Positions 10,261 through 22,846 of a stretch of 64,000 nucleotides of DNA are shown in pieces. This DNA is from Aldrovandia affinis. Its lineage: Eukaryota; Chordata; Actinopteri; Notacanthiformes; Halosauridae. The stretch's first letter is position 1; every line of letters starts with the position of its first letter. Under the pieces are notes generated by a model. It saw only the letters and a list, made by a program, of their open reading frames with translations. It was not told the DNA's origin and searched no databases. The position numbers and the translations under genes are program-made. The stretch lies in contig JAINUG010000015.1 of the NCBI GenBank assembly GCA_029706075.1, positions 9,198,154-9,262,153 of the forward strand, written 5' to 3'.

Positions 10261-13200
10261 GGGGGTGGAACTGCAATATATTGAAGAGATTTTGTGTACA
10301 TGGCATGTACGTGCAACACAATGCATTCACTGGGTTTCATTTTCCAGCTTTTCCATTGTCTCACAGAGTTCAAATTGAATAATTGAATAGTTGAATAACT
10401 GAATGATTGTATTTGATTTATGTTACATGATAAGTGCATGAAAAATATTTTGAAATCTATCCTGGTTGCCCTTTAAGAACTTCACAATTGATATCAGTCA
10501 TTTCTCTGTAATACCAGTGTTACGCACACAAACCTGCAATCCAGACTCAATGGAGCATGCCGGGACGAGCCCAGAATCAACTGCTGCCACTGGATTGAAG
10601 GACAGCCACTGTGCTGTAATTACACGTGCTCTCTTCGTGAGTGACAGTGGAGAGAGGATTTGACAGATTTGAGCCAACACTGCTACAGTCTGGAAATGTC
10701 CTCCATTCTGTCAAGTTGACCTCTCTTTATCGTGTTGTTGAAGATTCTATTCTAATGAATACCAAAGCCCCATTTGCGATTGGTATCAACAGGGGCCTTT
10801 CTGGAAAACTGCAAACTGACATTATGTAAAAGTAAACTTTTCTCTCAAATGTCAGTGCTCTCAAGAGTCACATCCATCTGATTTTATGCGCTTTGAAAGA
10901 TTTGCATAGCTAGATTAGCAATGTTCCTGTAGGTGCCAAGGTACAAATGTCATATTTGTCATTATTCACAGTACGGATTTGTTTTCTCCACAGAACTGTA
11001 TTTTTAGATTAATTGAAATAAAGTTTGTGATGTACGTGTTAAAGTATAATTTTATTTTCCTCAGGTCAACAAGGTTGTTATAATGTGCATACAAATTGGA
11101 TATCTAAGAAAGTCCAAGAAGCTGTGAAGAGGAAGAATCCCACATAGGCTACACACTGTCACTGTCTCACCTGCTATTTCACAAATGGTTTGTATTTTCA
11201 TGGCTGAAGGCAGGATAGCTTTGACATGGGGACCCACGAGACAATATGCATACACATTGACCCAACACAAACCACACACACACACTGTCGTAGAAGCAGT
11301 AAAATGCAGTGTTTTCTTTGCGACGAGTGTCTGTCATTTCCTTAAACATTATGTGCCTTTGTGCATTTCTGAAGATGTTGTAGTGTTGCTGAACAGTCCT
11401 CTGCTTTTAAAATGTATGTGTGACTGTTGATGGCTATTTTATTAGAAAACCCTGTTCTGAAGTCTATTTCACTGCTCTCTGTGAGAGCTTTCGATTTGTT
11501 TACATGTAGGTTGCTGTAGCAATTAGAACTTATTAAAATCTTTCTCCACACCTACCATTTAATTTCCGTGTCATATTTTCATCTAAATGCAGATGGGAAG
11601 GTATTTGTGTAAACTGGAAAGTAAAACTATTCGCCATCCATTTTACAAAGGAATGCAATTCCAAGGCTTTGTTTTCATGTTGTGAGAAATGTGTTTGCAC
11701 CCTGGTCTCCAATGAATTTAAAGAAGGTCTGAAATTTTCACTCTCTGGCATTAAAGCAGTAGGTATTAATCTCTGTGTCAAACAAACTGCCCTGTTTTAA
11801 TTTTTTCATTATTTGTTGGCAAATGCGTTAGATCAGCCTAGATCTCTGTATGCTGAAGAGTATATGTATGTACACTACCCTCTCATAATTATTCACACCC
11901 ATGGCCGTATACCATTGAGGAATTGTTTCTGAGTCTTGAGTTGTATTTTTTTACATACTGATTCAGTGTAATACTAAATAAAAGTGAATAAATTGACATC
12001 ACTTCGGTATTCCAAAGATTTTGTACGAAAACAAGATTACCGCTTGCTCGCCTGATCACCGTCATCGTCATTACTTCTGTGTATATGGTGGTGAAGTGTA
12101 CCTGTCCTGAGCACCCGGATCTCGTTACTGCAAAATCTTTGCTCAGCAAAGATGACGCAGTGATGCTTGGGACGATTTTGCTCCGCAGTGGGAGTTGTAA
12201 TTTAGACTGCTCATCTGAAGCTAAGCAAAGCATTATGTAGGTATAGAGATCGCTCACATTTTAAAAGTTGAATGCTTGTATTATAACCAGATGAATACTA
12301 TTCATCTCCAGAGATCATCTATCGATAGCTAATTTGTGTGTAGTTTTGCGTAGTCGCTAGCCAAACGTATCTATCTCTGTCTAGCTGACTATTACACAAA
12401 CAACTTTTTAGTCAGACTACAGTAGTGATAGGCTAATTTAGGATAATGTTAGCTAACGTGGCATACATTGACAGTGGTGATAGGCACAAAGCTAGCTACA
12501 TTTTAGTGTACATTTTCAGTGGACATTCATAAAATCACGACAGTCTACTACTATTGTAGTGAATTATCCACAAGGGTAGACTGATTACATAAAATATTTA
12601 TTAGTGACATTGCTCGTGACAAACTCCCCTAGAGGGGCTAGGTCTCATGACCTCAGTAATTCTCGACTCCAGAATATGGCCCTGTTTACACCCTTAATAA
12701 AGATGAGCAAAGAAGGCTGTATAAAATAAACAATACAGGGTTTGTTGTATGCTCAATAATGGGAAAATATTATTTTATACTAATACAATTGCTCAGAGAA
12801 AATACAAGTGCAAGTGCATTGTAATATCTGTGATCCATTAAAAACCTATGAGGCGCTTTACTATTATATGCAAGATATATTCCTAGTATCCCTCATTTAT
12901 TGCTAACTATTGATAGCTCCTGAGAAAGATTCTCATCTCTATGACTGAGGGAATGTAAAAAAGCCCATCATAAAATGAATAGAAGTGAAAGTATGTCTCC
13001 ATCTAAAGAGCTTAATGTGAATGAAGACACTGCAGGTGTCCTTCTCCTGCTCTGCTAAATTACTTACCTTCCATGTATCCAGTGTTACCAAGTGTAGTGA
13101 AATACCTGTGACAAAATAGATTTATTCCTCTATTCTTGAATTATATGGGTATGTTTAGGGCTGTTTTCTAATGATACAGTTCTCACAATTCTGCTTTAAA

Positions 13201-16200
13201 ATGAAGCAAATACATTTTTAACAAATGCAATTTTTCTAGAAAGAAAGGTAGTGTAGATGAGATTGTCTTTATTCCGAACATGATTAAGAATTCTCTTTTT
13301 TCGGTGCCCTTCCAATGGAGTCCACATGAAACCACATCTGTTAAGCACATTGGGATATAGGCAAATACGTTTATCATGATACCATGCTATTAAACCTGAT
13401 GGAAACATAGATACTGTTATTTAGTTATGCATAAAAGTGTATACCGGGAGGTTTTCTGAATGCAATCGCAGTTAAAGTCTGCTATTGACTAAACAGCACC
13501 TATTCCTGACTTTAAAGTCATCAAAGAGAAATGTAAATTTCCGCCTGGCCATGTCTCGTCTTAAGCAGGTCAAGTGTTGTGCCTTGAGAGAGAACAATCT
13601 AGAGATAAATACAGCTGGCATATTCCTGATTATGGGTTTTCAAGAAATAGCACTACGTTAAAATGACTATGAGTAGTAGTAGACTAATAATTAGAATAAA
13701 GAAAGCAATGATCATAATTCTGAAGGTAATGACTTAACATCGCTGCTGTAGGAGAGCACGAAGCATCGAGAGACCATCACTCTTCATTTGAGAATTTTGC
13801 TTTATTTGAACTCTTCTTATCTCTAGAATTGTAAGACATTCTGGTCACTGTTAATGGTGTCACAGAATGTCATGTACAGTCAGCTATGTTATTTCCATGC
13901 TCAGTTTAATTGGATGCATTAGTGTGATCAGTCGTGGGTTTCCTTTCATATCGGACTCCATCTGCAGCAAGATGGAAATAAAGGATTTTGTTTGACGTTA
14001 TTATGCATATACCCCATTGATATACCCCATGTGTTATTCATAAAACCATATCCTCTTTTTGCATCGTATATATGTAGAAAAAAACTTAAAGGGGTAAATG
14101 TATGATGACAGTAGCAGTTTATTAAGAAGGCCCCCTGTGAAGATGAGGAATTGGTGATGCAAGGGTTCCATCCACCGTATAATTCCAAACACTCCCAGCT
14201 TCCTCCATGTCACACCAATCTCAGTGTTGAGTGCTAGTTGAATCTGCTCTGCTACAGACTGCAAAACAGTGCATGGGGATGATTTGATTCACTGCAAAAT
14301 GATTCACTGTGGAAATACCTTCAACATTGCTTTCAAATTAATGCAAGATCACTCAAATTCAAATAAAAAAAAGTATTAAATCAAGTAAGTCAAAATATTT
14401 GTTTGCACAACTTAGATAAGAGTTTTGCAGGGAAGAAATTACTGTGGAAATGGCTTTATTTGCTTTATTTTTAAATTCATAAATAATTATAAATGGGTAA
14501 GTGGGGAAAAAAAGTCTGTTGGATTCTAAGTTTACTAATCTGATTATAGTTGTATACAGTACATACAGAATGTGCTTCATAAGTAAATTTGAACAACAAG
14601 AAAATTACAGAGAAACAGTCAAATACTGCTTCTTTAGAAGCTTATTCAATGAGTAAACCATAGTTTGTGCACAGATACAAAGGTACTTTGTCATCAATAC
14701 TACCATAAACATGTCCATAAATGGACCTAAACACAAAAATACCACCGTACCCGTTTAAGGAGTTACTGTCCCAAGAATAAAATGTTACAGTAATATGTTT
14801 TCTGCCAGTCAGTACTTACTACAAAATGTCTAATTATGTCATAATTGAAGCTATCACAAAGCAAATTAGTTTAAAATTGCATGAAAATCAAATGTTTACC
14901 CAGGGGGGTACAAAGCGACATGATTAGCAGATTATTGATCCTGTTAACAGGAGACACAAAAAATGTTTTTGTTTTTTTTGTTTCACATTAAAATGTATAT
15001 TTCTATTAAATATAGTCAATAATGTAAATCAAGTAGTGAGAGTAATTTAGGATTTAAAAATGGTATAATCTTTTCTTGTTTTAAAGCATGATGTAAATCC
15101 TTGTTGGCAATAGTCTCAGAACATGCAGTGTGAGTTCTCCCACTGTGTGTACATCTTTCTGTGGGTTTCTGAAAGCTCTGTGACACCATGTGCTCAACAA
15201 TCCCATCACTGCAATAGACGACATAGGAATGTTCCAGCAAGAATAGGCAAGAAAGCACCCATACAGACAATAAACCCAATCATTGGTTCAGTTATGATGA
15301 TATTGGTTTGATACAGGTGAAATGTAAAACATGATTTGAGGCTTGGCGTGTGGTAGATCTAGTGGGTATAATGTGTAGTCAGTAATTCCTAAAGTACAGT
15401 TTCTATCAAAAAAGCCATGCTAGCCACGTTGCCCGGCGTGGGCTTCTGATCAAGGCCACAGATAGCCTCGTCACCGTTTTGAGTCATAAACTGGAGCGCT
15501 GAGTTAAATGGCTTATGTAATTTTTTTCTCTCTTCCAAAAGCATCTAATAACAGCTGCTTATTTATGCCTACATTTTTACACAAATGCCACTTCCCTTTT
15601 TACAAGGATTGTGTTCTGAAGCAATGATTGCGCACAGTGGAGAAATGAGAAATGTTGACTATCCCTCCAGAGATTGACAGAACTAAGTTTCTCCCCAAAA
15701 GGCGAGTGTACACTTTTAATTGTATACCAAGAGATCAATCATTTCCACAGTGATAATTAAATAATTAAGCAGTGTTATTTGTATCTCACCAGAAAGTGTC
15801 AGTACTGTCACAATGCTGAACACTCTTTTTCTGCTAATTTATATAATTGAAAGAATTCTCTGAAAAGGAAGGTGGCATGTACAATAATAATAATAATGAA
15901 ATCTGTGGTTATTCATTGTGGATCTTTTATAGCAATTACATAAGCCCTTTATTGGAACATTTTTGACCTTTAGTGATTTCCTTTTTGTAAAGAGCCCCTT
16001 CCAGCTCCCCTCAGCTTTAAAACTGTCTGATAAAAAAGGCAGTGTGTTATTTTACTTTTCTAGAGGTGGCTCTCAACAAAACATAAAACTGAAAAAGCCC
16101 ATCCTGTAAATAAGATGAGCAATGCACTGACAGCAATCAAAACATTGAATTTCTCATATGTATTTCTCATCATGAGGATAATGCTGGACAGGGGAAAGGA

Positions 16201-17849
16201 GTTTTGAAAATGATTTTAAACCAAATCCCACTCCAACATCAGTATACTGAAAGTGGACCAGATAATTAAGTGTTGCTCAGTTTAGACAATTAAAGCATTG
16301 GCTTCTACCCTGATGTTTAACATAATTCCTTTACCACTTGCAAGTCTCAAGCTAGGTTAATACAGTCATCAGGCTTCCTAAATTGAGAATGAATTGAAAA
16401 ACAAAACCCTTGGACAGGACTTTTAACATAATTCATAGTCTCTCTAGTCTGCGTTAAGAATTTCATCATGGGTTCTCAGAAATAATTATTCAACTCTACC
16501 TTTCAAAAAGTTAATTCAATATAAATATAACAAATATCTACTAACAGTTTTCCCCATTTGATTCAATTCCATATATTCTTTTTTAACCACCTCCTTCCTC
16601 TTTAGGAAATTGCAGTCTTTCCCAAAATCTGAGGTATATATCATCAATGTTATCTATCTATTGCTGGTACTCTTAACATCATCCTCTTAGAAGGTTGAAA
16701 ATAAAGTGAGAATACAAGGCCAGTTTTCATCAAAATTGAGAAAGATGCTGACATACTTGAACCGTGACGAGAAAGTATTAAGTGTATTAATTGTTTGGGA
16801 TTTAATAATATAAGGCATTGCTTTAATTAAAACATCTGGACAAACAATTCACAGTTTTAATCCTTTCTTTGCTAGTGTTAGAATTATATTTCTCCGTTGA
16901 TTGTTTCAGTTACGTCAACACATCTGTAACAATTGAACCATTACACAACAATAATTATTCCAGTTTGACATATGCAGTATTTTATATACAACACAGAGTT
17001 ATTGATATGTAAAAAAAAAAAAAGCAGCTTTTCCTGGCCAAGCACAAATATAGGACATACAGGAGGATGCTATATTGAGAAAATAATTATGTATTATTTG
17101 AAGCTACTGCAACAAGCTTAGTATGGTTACCTGTTTTGTGAATCACTGGAACACAGTCTAAAGCCGGATATCAACAGTGGTATTTTGTCGGTCAACCACA
17201 TTCATTCAATTTTTCATTCTACAAACACATTTAAAAAGACACACATACATTATTGTACTCATTTGTAAGTCACATATTTGTCCAGTGGGTTGTCTAATCT
17301 GAAATTGTGGCCAATGTCTGTGACTCCACAACATAAATTGTTTATTTAGTACAAAAGCCTACCAGTACAGACTTTTCCATTTACTGCTGCTAGTATAGCC
17401 TATTTACAATCGTCTACGCAAAGGAATTGCCATTGTTTTAACAATAAGCTGATACGTGCTAGCCATTACCAAAATTGAAAAAGAAACGGAAAATTGAATT
17501 TATTGTGCTTTTTAACCCACAAAGCCACTTCCTTATTGAAATGGAACATTTTTGAGAGGCACCGATAGAAGTGCTAACACCAGTTTAGTTCAAGAAGAAT
17601 CTCTAAAGCTATAACTAGGACTGGAAGTACAAATAGTAGATATATGTATATATTTATAAAGTTATTACAGTTTCACTCCAGTTCCACATCCTTAAGCATG
17701 TTTTTCTTTCACACCGGTAACCACTGAGATATCGCTTCTTATGTGCCAACGTGCAAAGCCCTTGAAATTTGCTCTAATAATTGAAGGTACAACTCTCTTT
17801 GAGAGAAATTGTTTGATCAGCCTTTTACATCCTTTATCCATCATAGACC

Positions 17850-17852
<3 letters not shown>
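10261..17852. other. Intergenic region between dnah9 and shisa6 3' ends; no gene seen
   Basis: This is AT-rich sequence without a supported exon. Open frames such as 11889-12257 (-) show no known domain, and none has convincing splice context. It contains short low-complexity pieces (AAT repeats near 15885) and a lone Tc1-like terminus near 11868. Part of the right end may be shisa6 3' UTR: TTTATT at 17341-17346, the complement of AATAAA, is one possible polyadenylation signal, unproven. Confidence 0.4.
11868..11960. mobile_element. Possible isolated Tc1-like terminal sequence
   Basis: TGTACACTACCCTCTCATAA followed by TTATTCACACCC resembles the outer end of a fish Tc1 group whose termini read CAGTGCCCTCCATAATTATT. 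No partner end or transposase was found downstream, so this would be a solo terminus or a badly decayed copy. Confidence 0.4.

Positions 17853-17914
<62 letters not shown>
17853..17914. repeat. (TA)31 microsatellite
   Basis: 62 uninterrupted bases of alternating T and A about 240 bp past the shisa6 stop codon, probably inside the 3' UTR. Open frames reading YIYIYI through it on both strands are artefacts. Confidence 0.95.
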
Positions 17915-17918
<4 letters not shown>

Positions 17919-18154
17919 ACATCACACATTTTCATATTTGATTATCTGGGTCCCAACACTAGATTAATTCAATAGCTGGTGCTGAAAACAAATACCAATT
18001 TGTTTGTTTTGTTGTTCAAAAAATGTGTGGCCAGTATGACTTTGCTGGGACTACACTGATCTCAGGTTGCTCCTGTTGTTGTTGGTACTGTTGTTGCTGC
18101 TCTCTGTCATCTTTGCTGCTGTTGGTGAACATTGAAACCCCCTCTGCCTCCTAG
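17915..18154 (-). other. shisa6: Proximal 3' UTR of shisa6
   Basis: This sequence lies immediately 3' of the shisa6 stop codon on the - strand. It includes a degenerate trinucleotide tract (GTTGTTGTTGGT-like on the + strand, about 18070-18125). It is assigned by position only, and the polyadenylation site is not determined. Confidence 0.5.
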
Positions 18155-18845
18155 TTAAACAGTCACCTCGGTCTTGCTTGCTGTGCGGTAGTGGTGGTGG
18201 TGTCCTGGGATATAATGCAGCTGCTCCACAGTGTGGGTCCGTCGGGCTGCGAACGCCTGCCGCTTGGAGACCGTTTGGTTCATAGTTAAAGTGTTGTGCG
18301 CATTGTTTGAGGCACTGGGATGAGAGTGCATTTTTGTCATCTTGTATCGGTCCATGACAGGCGTTGTGGGCATAAACACGTCCGTATGGGACAGGGCCCT
18401 GGGAATGGCCTTTTCGCGGAAGCCAGAGCGCTTCAGCGACATCATCCTGTCGGGGGAGAGGAGTGGGTCCTGGGAGTGGAGGCGGTCTTGTGAGTGGAGG
18501 CGGTCTTGTGAGTGGAGGCGGTCCTGTGAGTGAAGGCGGTCCTGGGAGTAGATGCGGTCCTGGGAGACAAGGCGCTCGGCTGACAGGAGCTGCTCATCGG
18601 AGAGAATGCGTCCCCGTAGGAGGACATGTCGTAGGAGGACGCGCCGTAGTCGTGCGCGGCGTCCTTCTCCGGGGACAGCACCCGGTCCTGGGACATGGCC
18701 CTCTGCACACGACGGGGCCGCTGCCGCTGCTGCGTGCCCTGCTGCTCCTGGTTCATCTTGATCACGTGCAGGGGGAGAGTGCCGCGCGCCGCCAGGTCTG
18801 GCAGGTGCCGCTTCCGTGTGTAGTACTCATCTACGTCCTTATCGG
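18155..18845 (-). CDS. shisa6: Terminal coding exon of SHISA6, with an apparent 1-base frame break
   Basis: SHISA6 is a brain type I membrane protein that binds AMPA receptors at synapses. This exon encodes the cytoplasmic C-terminal half. The acceptor (cccccgtccag) is followed by CC GAT AAG. With the A left over from the previous exon it reads T-DKDVDEYYTRKRHLPDLAA, then RGTLPLHVIKMNQEQQ, RAMSQDRVLSPEK and YGASSYDMSSYG. The conserved continuation (ILSDEQLLSAERL, repeated HSQDRL, DPLLSPDRMM, RALSHTDVFMPT, KMHSHPSASNN, RQAFAARR, VEQLHYIPGHHHHY, ASKTEVTV) lies one frame over. The switch is near 18609-18612, and the exon length (691) confirms that one base is missing. Read literally, translation would leave the conserved frame and stop at 18442, losing the EVTV PDZ ligand that tethers the protein to PSD-95. 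Because conservation resumes perfectly, an assembly error or a very recent mutation is likelier than old decay. Confidence 0.93.
18465..18570 (-). repeat. shisa6: 18-bp coding minisatellite giving repeated SQDRLH hexapeptides
   Basis: Inside the terminal shisa6 exon, an 18-base unit (ggcggtcttgtgagtgga on the + strand) is repeated about five times with few changes. In the conserved frame it encodes SQDRIY, then four SQDRLH-type units, ending in SQDPLLSPDR. As I recall mammalian SHISA6, only about one such unit is present. The unit length is a multiple of three, so copy changes keep the frame. Confidence 0.85.
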
Positions 18846-19995
18846 CTGGACGGGGGCGGGGGAGGAAGAGAGGGTTCAGAAACAAACAGCCATTTTAGAG
18901 GCCTACTGTCTGTTCAACACAATTGAGGCTAAACGATAGAGGAGATAGCAAGCATCAATTACATACATTACAATAAAACATTTGCCTCATTATAATACAT
19001 TCTGTGAAACAAACCATCAATGAGCCAGAAAACTACAAATAAACCATGCTCCAAATCAAGGTTTTGGTTTGCACAATACTGTATACTATTTACAGTATAT
19101 TATATACTGTATGTACATATCGATATATATTACAAAACAAGTTCTACAGCTTATGAGTTCATGTTGTATGTGCTACAAAGAGACAGGTACATTATATTAT
19201 TCATGCCAGCACAGACAGTTTGGGAGTTTGAGAAGTGTGAAGAGACAGTCAGAGAACTGTTGCTCAGTAGCTCAGTAAAGAGTTCCAGTGCGGTATCATG
19301 TTGTAGTCAGCAATTTTGACTCTATCGCAGGCACCTGTGGGCTGTGTGACTCACTGGGTGCCAGCACATTTGTAATGCAACAGTAATGTTATTGCACACC
19401 TGCATGAGCTGAAATTCAGCTCCTTCAGTGAACGGCAAGCAGTGCAGACAAGCACACCATGCCTTTAAATGGCCGTGGCTAGCTGCCATCTTCAAATTGA
19501 AATATTTATTCCACTAAAGGCAAAGCCTGCAATATCCTGCAATATAAGTTTTTGTGAAAATTTGAGGTATACTCTTATTATCAATGTTTAACTTATTGAC
19601 AAGAGAACCAGTGGAGAACATTTTACACTGTTTCTTCAACGCCTGAAGTTTTTCACACATAATTTGCTGGTTTTTCACACATCAAAGCAACATGCACGTT
19701 GTTTGATCATCATTATTTTTCAGAAGGTGATGGGTAGTTAGTTTTGTATTGATTGAAAAGCCTATGCCTATGCTTTATAGCATGGATTGGATTCAATCAA
19801 CCTTTTCCTTAACTTTGACTCATTATCAAGAGCTAGGTTATTTTTATCAACAGTTTACACAGTTTTCCATGTTCAGCTATCAAGAAAACTGATAACAAAG
19901 TAGCGTCTGTATTTATTTGAAAATCAGTTTGTGGTATGGTTTGATTTGGTATTTTAACATTTTTCAGTTTGGGGGGGCATTCATTAGCATATTAT

Positions 19996-20030
19996 CTGGC
20001 AGTGGGCGGCAGTGTAGTGTAATGGTTAGG
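19996..20030 (+). mobile_element. Truncated SINE head
   Basis: GGCGGCAGTGTAGTGTAATG followed by GTTAGGG resembles the start of the complete SINE about 230 bp downstream. The similarity stops after the A-box region, so this is a fragment or a chance match within a degraded copy. Confidence 0.4.
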
Positions 20031-20228
20031 GGACTAACAGCAGCTTTAGAGCAGCACAAATGGGTCAGAATAGTAGTTATAGCATGTAATCCTTGCTTTT
20101 TGGGCTTTGTCCTTAGTGGGTGTTGCAGGGACTAGATCAGTTGTTGCTTAGTGGGGTGTGGCTTAGTGAAAACCCACAGCACAGTATTATGTAATGTATA
20201 TGTTTTCATATATTTTATATAAGATATT

Positions 20229-20455
20229 TGGGAGGCAGTATAGAGTAATGGTTAGGGAGCTGGGCTTGTAACTCAAAGGTTTCTGGTTCAATTCCCAGGT
20301 GGAGCACTGCTGTTGTACCCTTGAGCAAGGTACTTAACTTGAATTGCTTCAGTAAAATATACAGCTGTATTAATGGATTGTATGTAAGGAAATGTAAACT
20401 ATGTAAGTCGCTCTGGATAAGAGCTTCTACTAAATGGCTAAAATGTCAAATGTAA
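20229..20455 (+). mobile_element. tRNA-derived SINE with L2-type tail
   Basis: The tRNA-like head (ggcagtatagagtaatggtt with an A-box-like core, and GGTTCAATTCC as B box) is followed by a body ending in GTCGCTCTGGATAAGAGC and TTCTACTAAATGGC, the classic teleost SINE tail shared with L2 LINEs. It sits in the shisa6 intron in antisense orientation. Confidence 0.85.
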
Positions 20456-22820
20456 TCCAACATACTGCTGGAATCATTTTGTGTGATGTTCTTACATTGT
20501 AGACATTAGTCAAATAGCAAGGATTGCTTAACTACTGCTTTATATAAATAATATAATATAATATTTCACACACAAGCCTGTATAAAATGAATGTGTGCAT
20601 GTGCACACTTGTGTATATAGCCCCACTGTGAAGTATATTAATCTACTGTAATTACTAGGTCAATTATCTTTTCTGACTTGCTATTCCTTCAAATATTTGC
20701 TTTATGAACCCTCCACACTGGGCCTCAAACTTGTTTTGTGGGAAGGCCATCATTGGTTGATATAATGGACAGTAATTCCATTGAAATATATTAAAGAAGC
20801 ACTCAGACCTTGCAGCCGGAGTCTTTGATGAAACTGCATGCTGGGCAATATACTCATTTAAAAGCATCAGCTAAAGAACTTGAATATTCATTAACCATGA
20901 ATATGCAGATTACAGGTTCAGGCCTGGGCTATGTCATTGCCTGAGAATGACCAGAAGTCTGCAGCAGTGGGACACACATGGCCTTGTACTGCCAGGGGTA
21001 GCGTGGGTTTAAGTTAGCGAGGGTTCCTTCCATCACAACTGCATTAGTTTCTTACAGTGATGCGCCAGGCTGTCATTTGCTGTCAGTATCTACATTTCCA
21101 TGAGAATGCTGGGGGATAATGCCTTGCTACAAACAATTGCTTGTGTGCAAAATGTCTGCCAAGACAGGTGTTCAAAATAACGTTTTGCCAGGAAAAGTCA
21201 TATTACATGTACACCTATTATAAACGTGGGTTATCCAATTGCGCTATTGTAACCCTGTCCATCACTGCGACATTCTAAATTCAGAGAGCAGAGACTAGCA
21301 TGCATGGCATCCAAAATGCATGCAGCCATCCAATTTTTCCCTTTTCCCTTTTCACAAGGTTTAATTTGGTGTTTCAAAACCCCAGTGATTCAATACTTTA
21401 GCTTACTCGTCAACAGTTTAGCAGGTATCAAAACTGCTTCTTTTAACAGAGTAGTTTTATTCTATAGTTGCCGTAGCACATGCACATGTGCATGCACAAC
21501 TCAAACATTTTACATGTAAATGTACCTTTTGAATCTATTTTGTCCCTAAGCCCTTTTGTTATATATAGGGCTTAAAATATGCATGTTAATATTTGGAATG
21601 ATTTAAATTCAGGCTTGAAACTGTTCTTGGTCTTTCCATTGCGTGTTAACCATTTGGGTATGATTATGTCCAGTGTAAAGACTACAATAACCAATTCAAG
21701 ACTAATTTTCACCAGAGATTAGCTTTAAGGGGGAAAACAGAAGTATAAGAGTACAGAGCCAGTACTTGTGGATAATTAAGTAAAGTCTTCCATTAAACAC
21801 TGATTGCATTGAATCAACTTGCAGAGTATATCTATCAACTTCAGGCATTGATCCCAACGTTCAATGCATCCCAATAAGAACAGTAATCACATGCAACTAT
21901 CCTTGTGAAGTATCAATCATAAAGTGGTCTTTAGAGGAGATTTAGCTTGTTATGAGATTTAACGGGGGAAAAAAAGAAAAAAATTTAAAATGAGGATTAA
22001 CAGATATACAGTTCAGGAAATTATTCTAATCCGCTTTATAGTGATTATAGACAAAAAGAAGCATTAAGAAAAAATGATTCCTTCTCTCTCCTAAAGGAGC
22101 CCTGGTTTTCTTAACATCTCTCTTATCCAGAATTATATGTTACAGTGTGGCATTGGTATAAACATAAAGCATATTATATATATCACTTAGGAAAGAATTT
22201 TTGGCAGAGAAGCTGCAAGACTTATAGTGTGCTATAATCCTGGTGGGAGAGGTTCAAGCCTTATGACCTGAAATTCTATATTCTTGAGATCAATGTTTTA
22301 AATAGACGAGGAAATCTTACCTTCACAAGACGTTTTGCTCTTGCAACCTGTTTTCCTTTAGTTTGCTTAATAAACTATTATTCCAGAATAATCCTTGCCC
22401 ATTAGCAGCTAATTCCATTGCTCTTAATTGTGTTTTGTGAGATAGAATTTTCTTTCTTCAGAGTTCAATTTAATCAAATAATTTGAATCATAACACAGAC
22501 TAAACCTTTAACTGCAGTAGGTAAATCACCCTATTAAATCAAATCAGTTTTGAGCTGGAAGCAGAATAAATGCTCAGAAACTATCTTGAGAAAGTTACTG
22601 CATTTTCATGAGCATGTACACTGCAGAATCTGTGCCGATTAGCTGGTTTTTATGTGCTTTTTAAATATATTATTTGTACGTTTATACATGTTTAAACACT
22701 TTGTGGATAGAAATGCTGCACAATTTTGTGATTTAAATAAAAATAATATATTAAGATGAGGCAAAACTGAGAAATAGAATTTGCATTGGTACCTACTGGT
22801 ATTGATTATTCAGTTAGCAG

Positions 22821-22846
22821 AAGCATTTAGCATCTGCTAAATGCTT
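22821..22846. repeat. Perfect 12-bp inverted repeat with 2-nt spacer
   Basis: AAGCATTTAGCA and its exact complement TGCTAAATGCTT flank TC. The motif overlaps the TCTGCTAAATG signature of SINE tails, so it may be a leftover of such a tail. Confidence 0.6.

Noticed and set aside
11889..12257. 122-codon open frame on the - strand
   Set aside because: No known motif and no splice context. It lies in intergenic AT-rich DNA beside a decayed Tc1-like end.
17692..17941. YIYIYI open frames on both strands
   Set aside because: Translation of a TA microsatellite.
18455..18575. CRISPR-like array
   Set aside because: Contiguous 18-bp tandem units without spacers, inside a vertebrate coding exon.
18463..18939. 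158-codon open frame on the + strand, Gly-rich
   Set aside because: Antisense shadow of the GC-rich shisa6 terminal exon and its 18-bp repeats.
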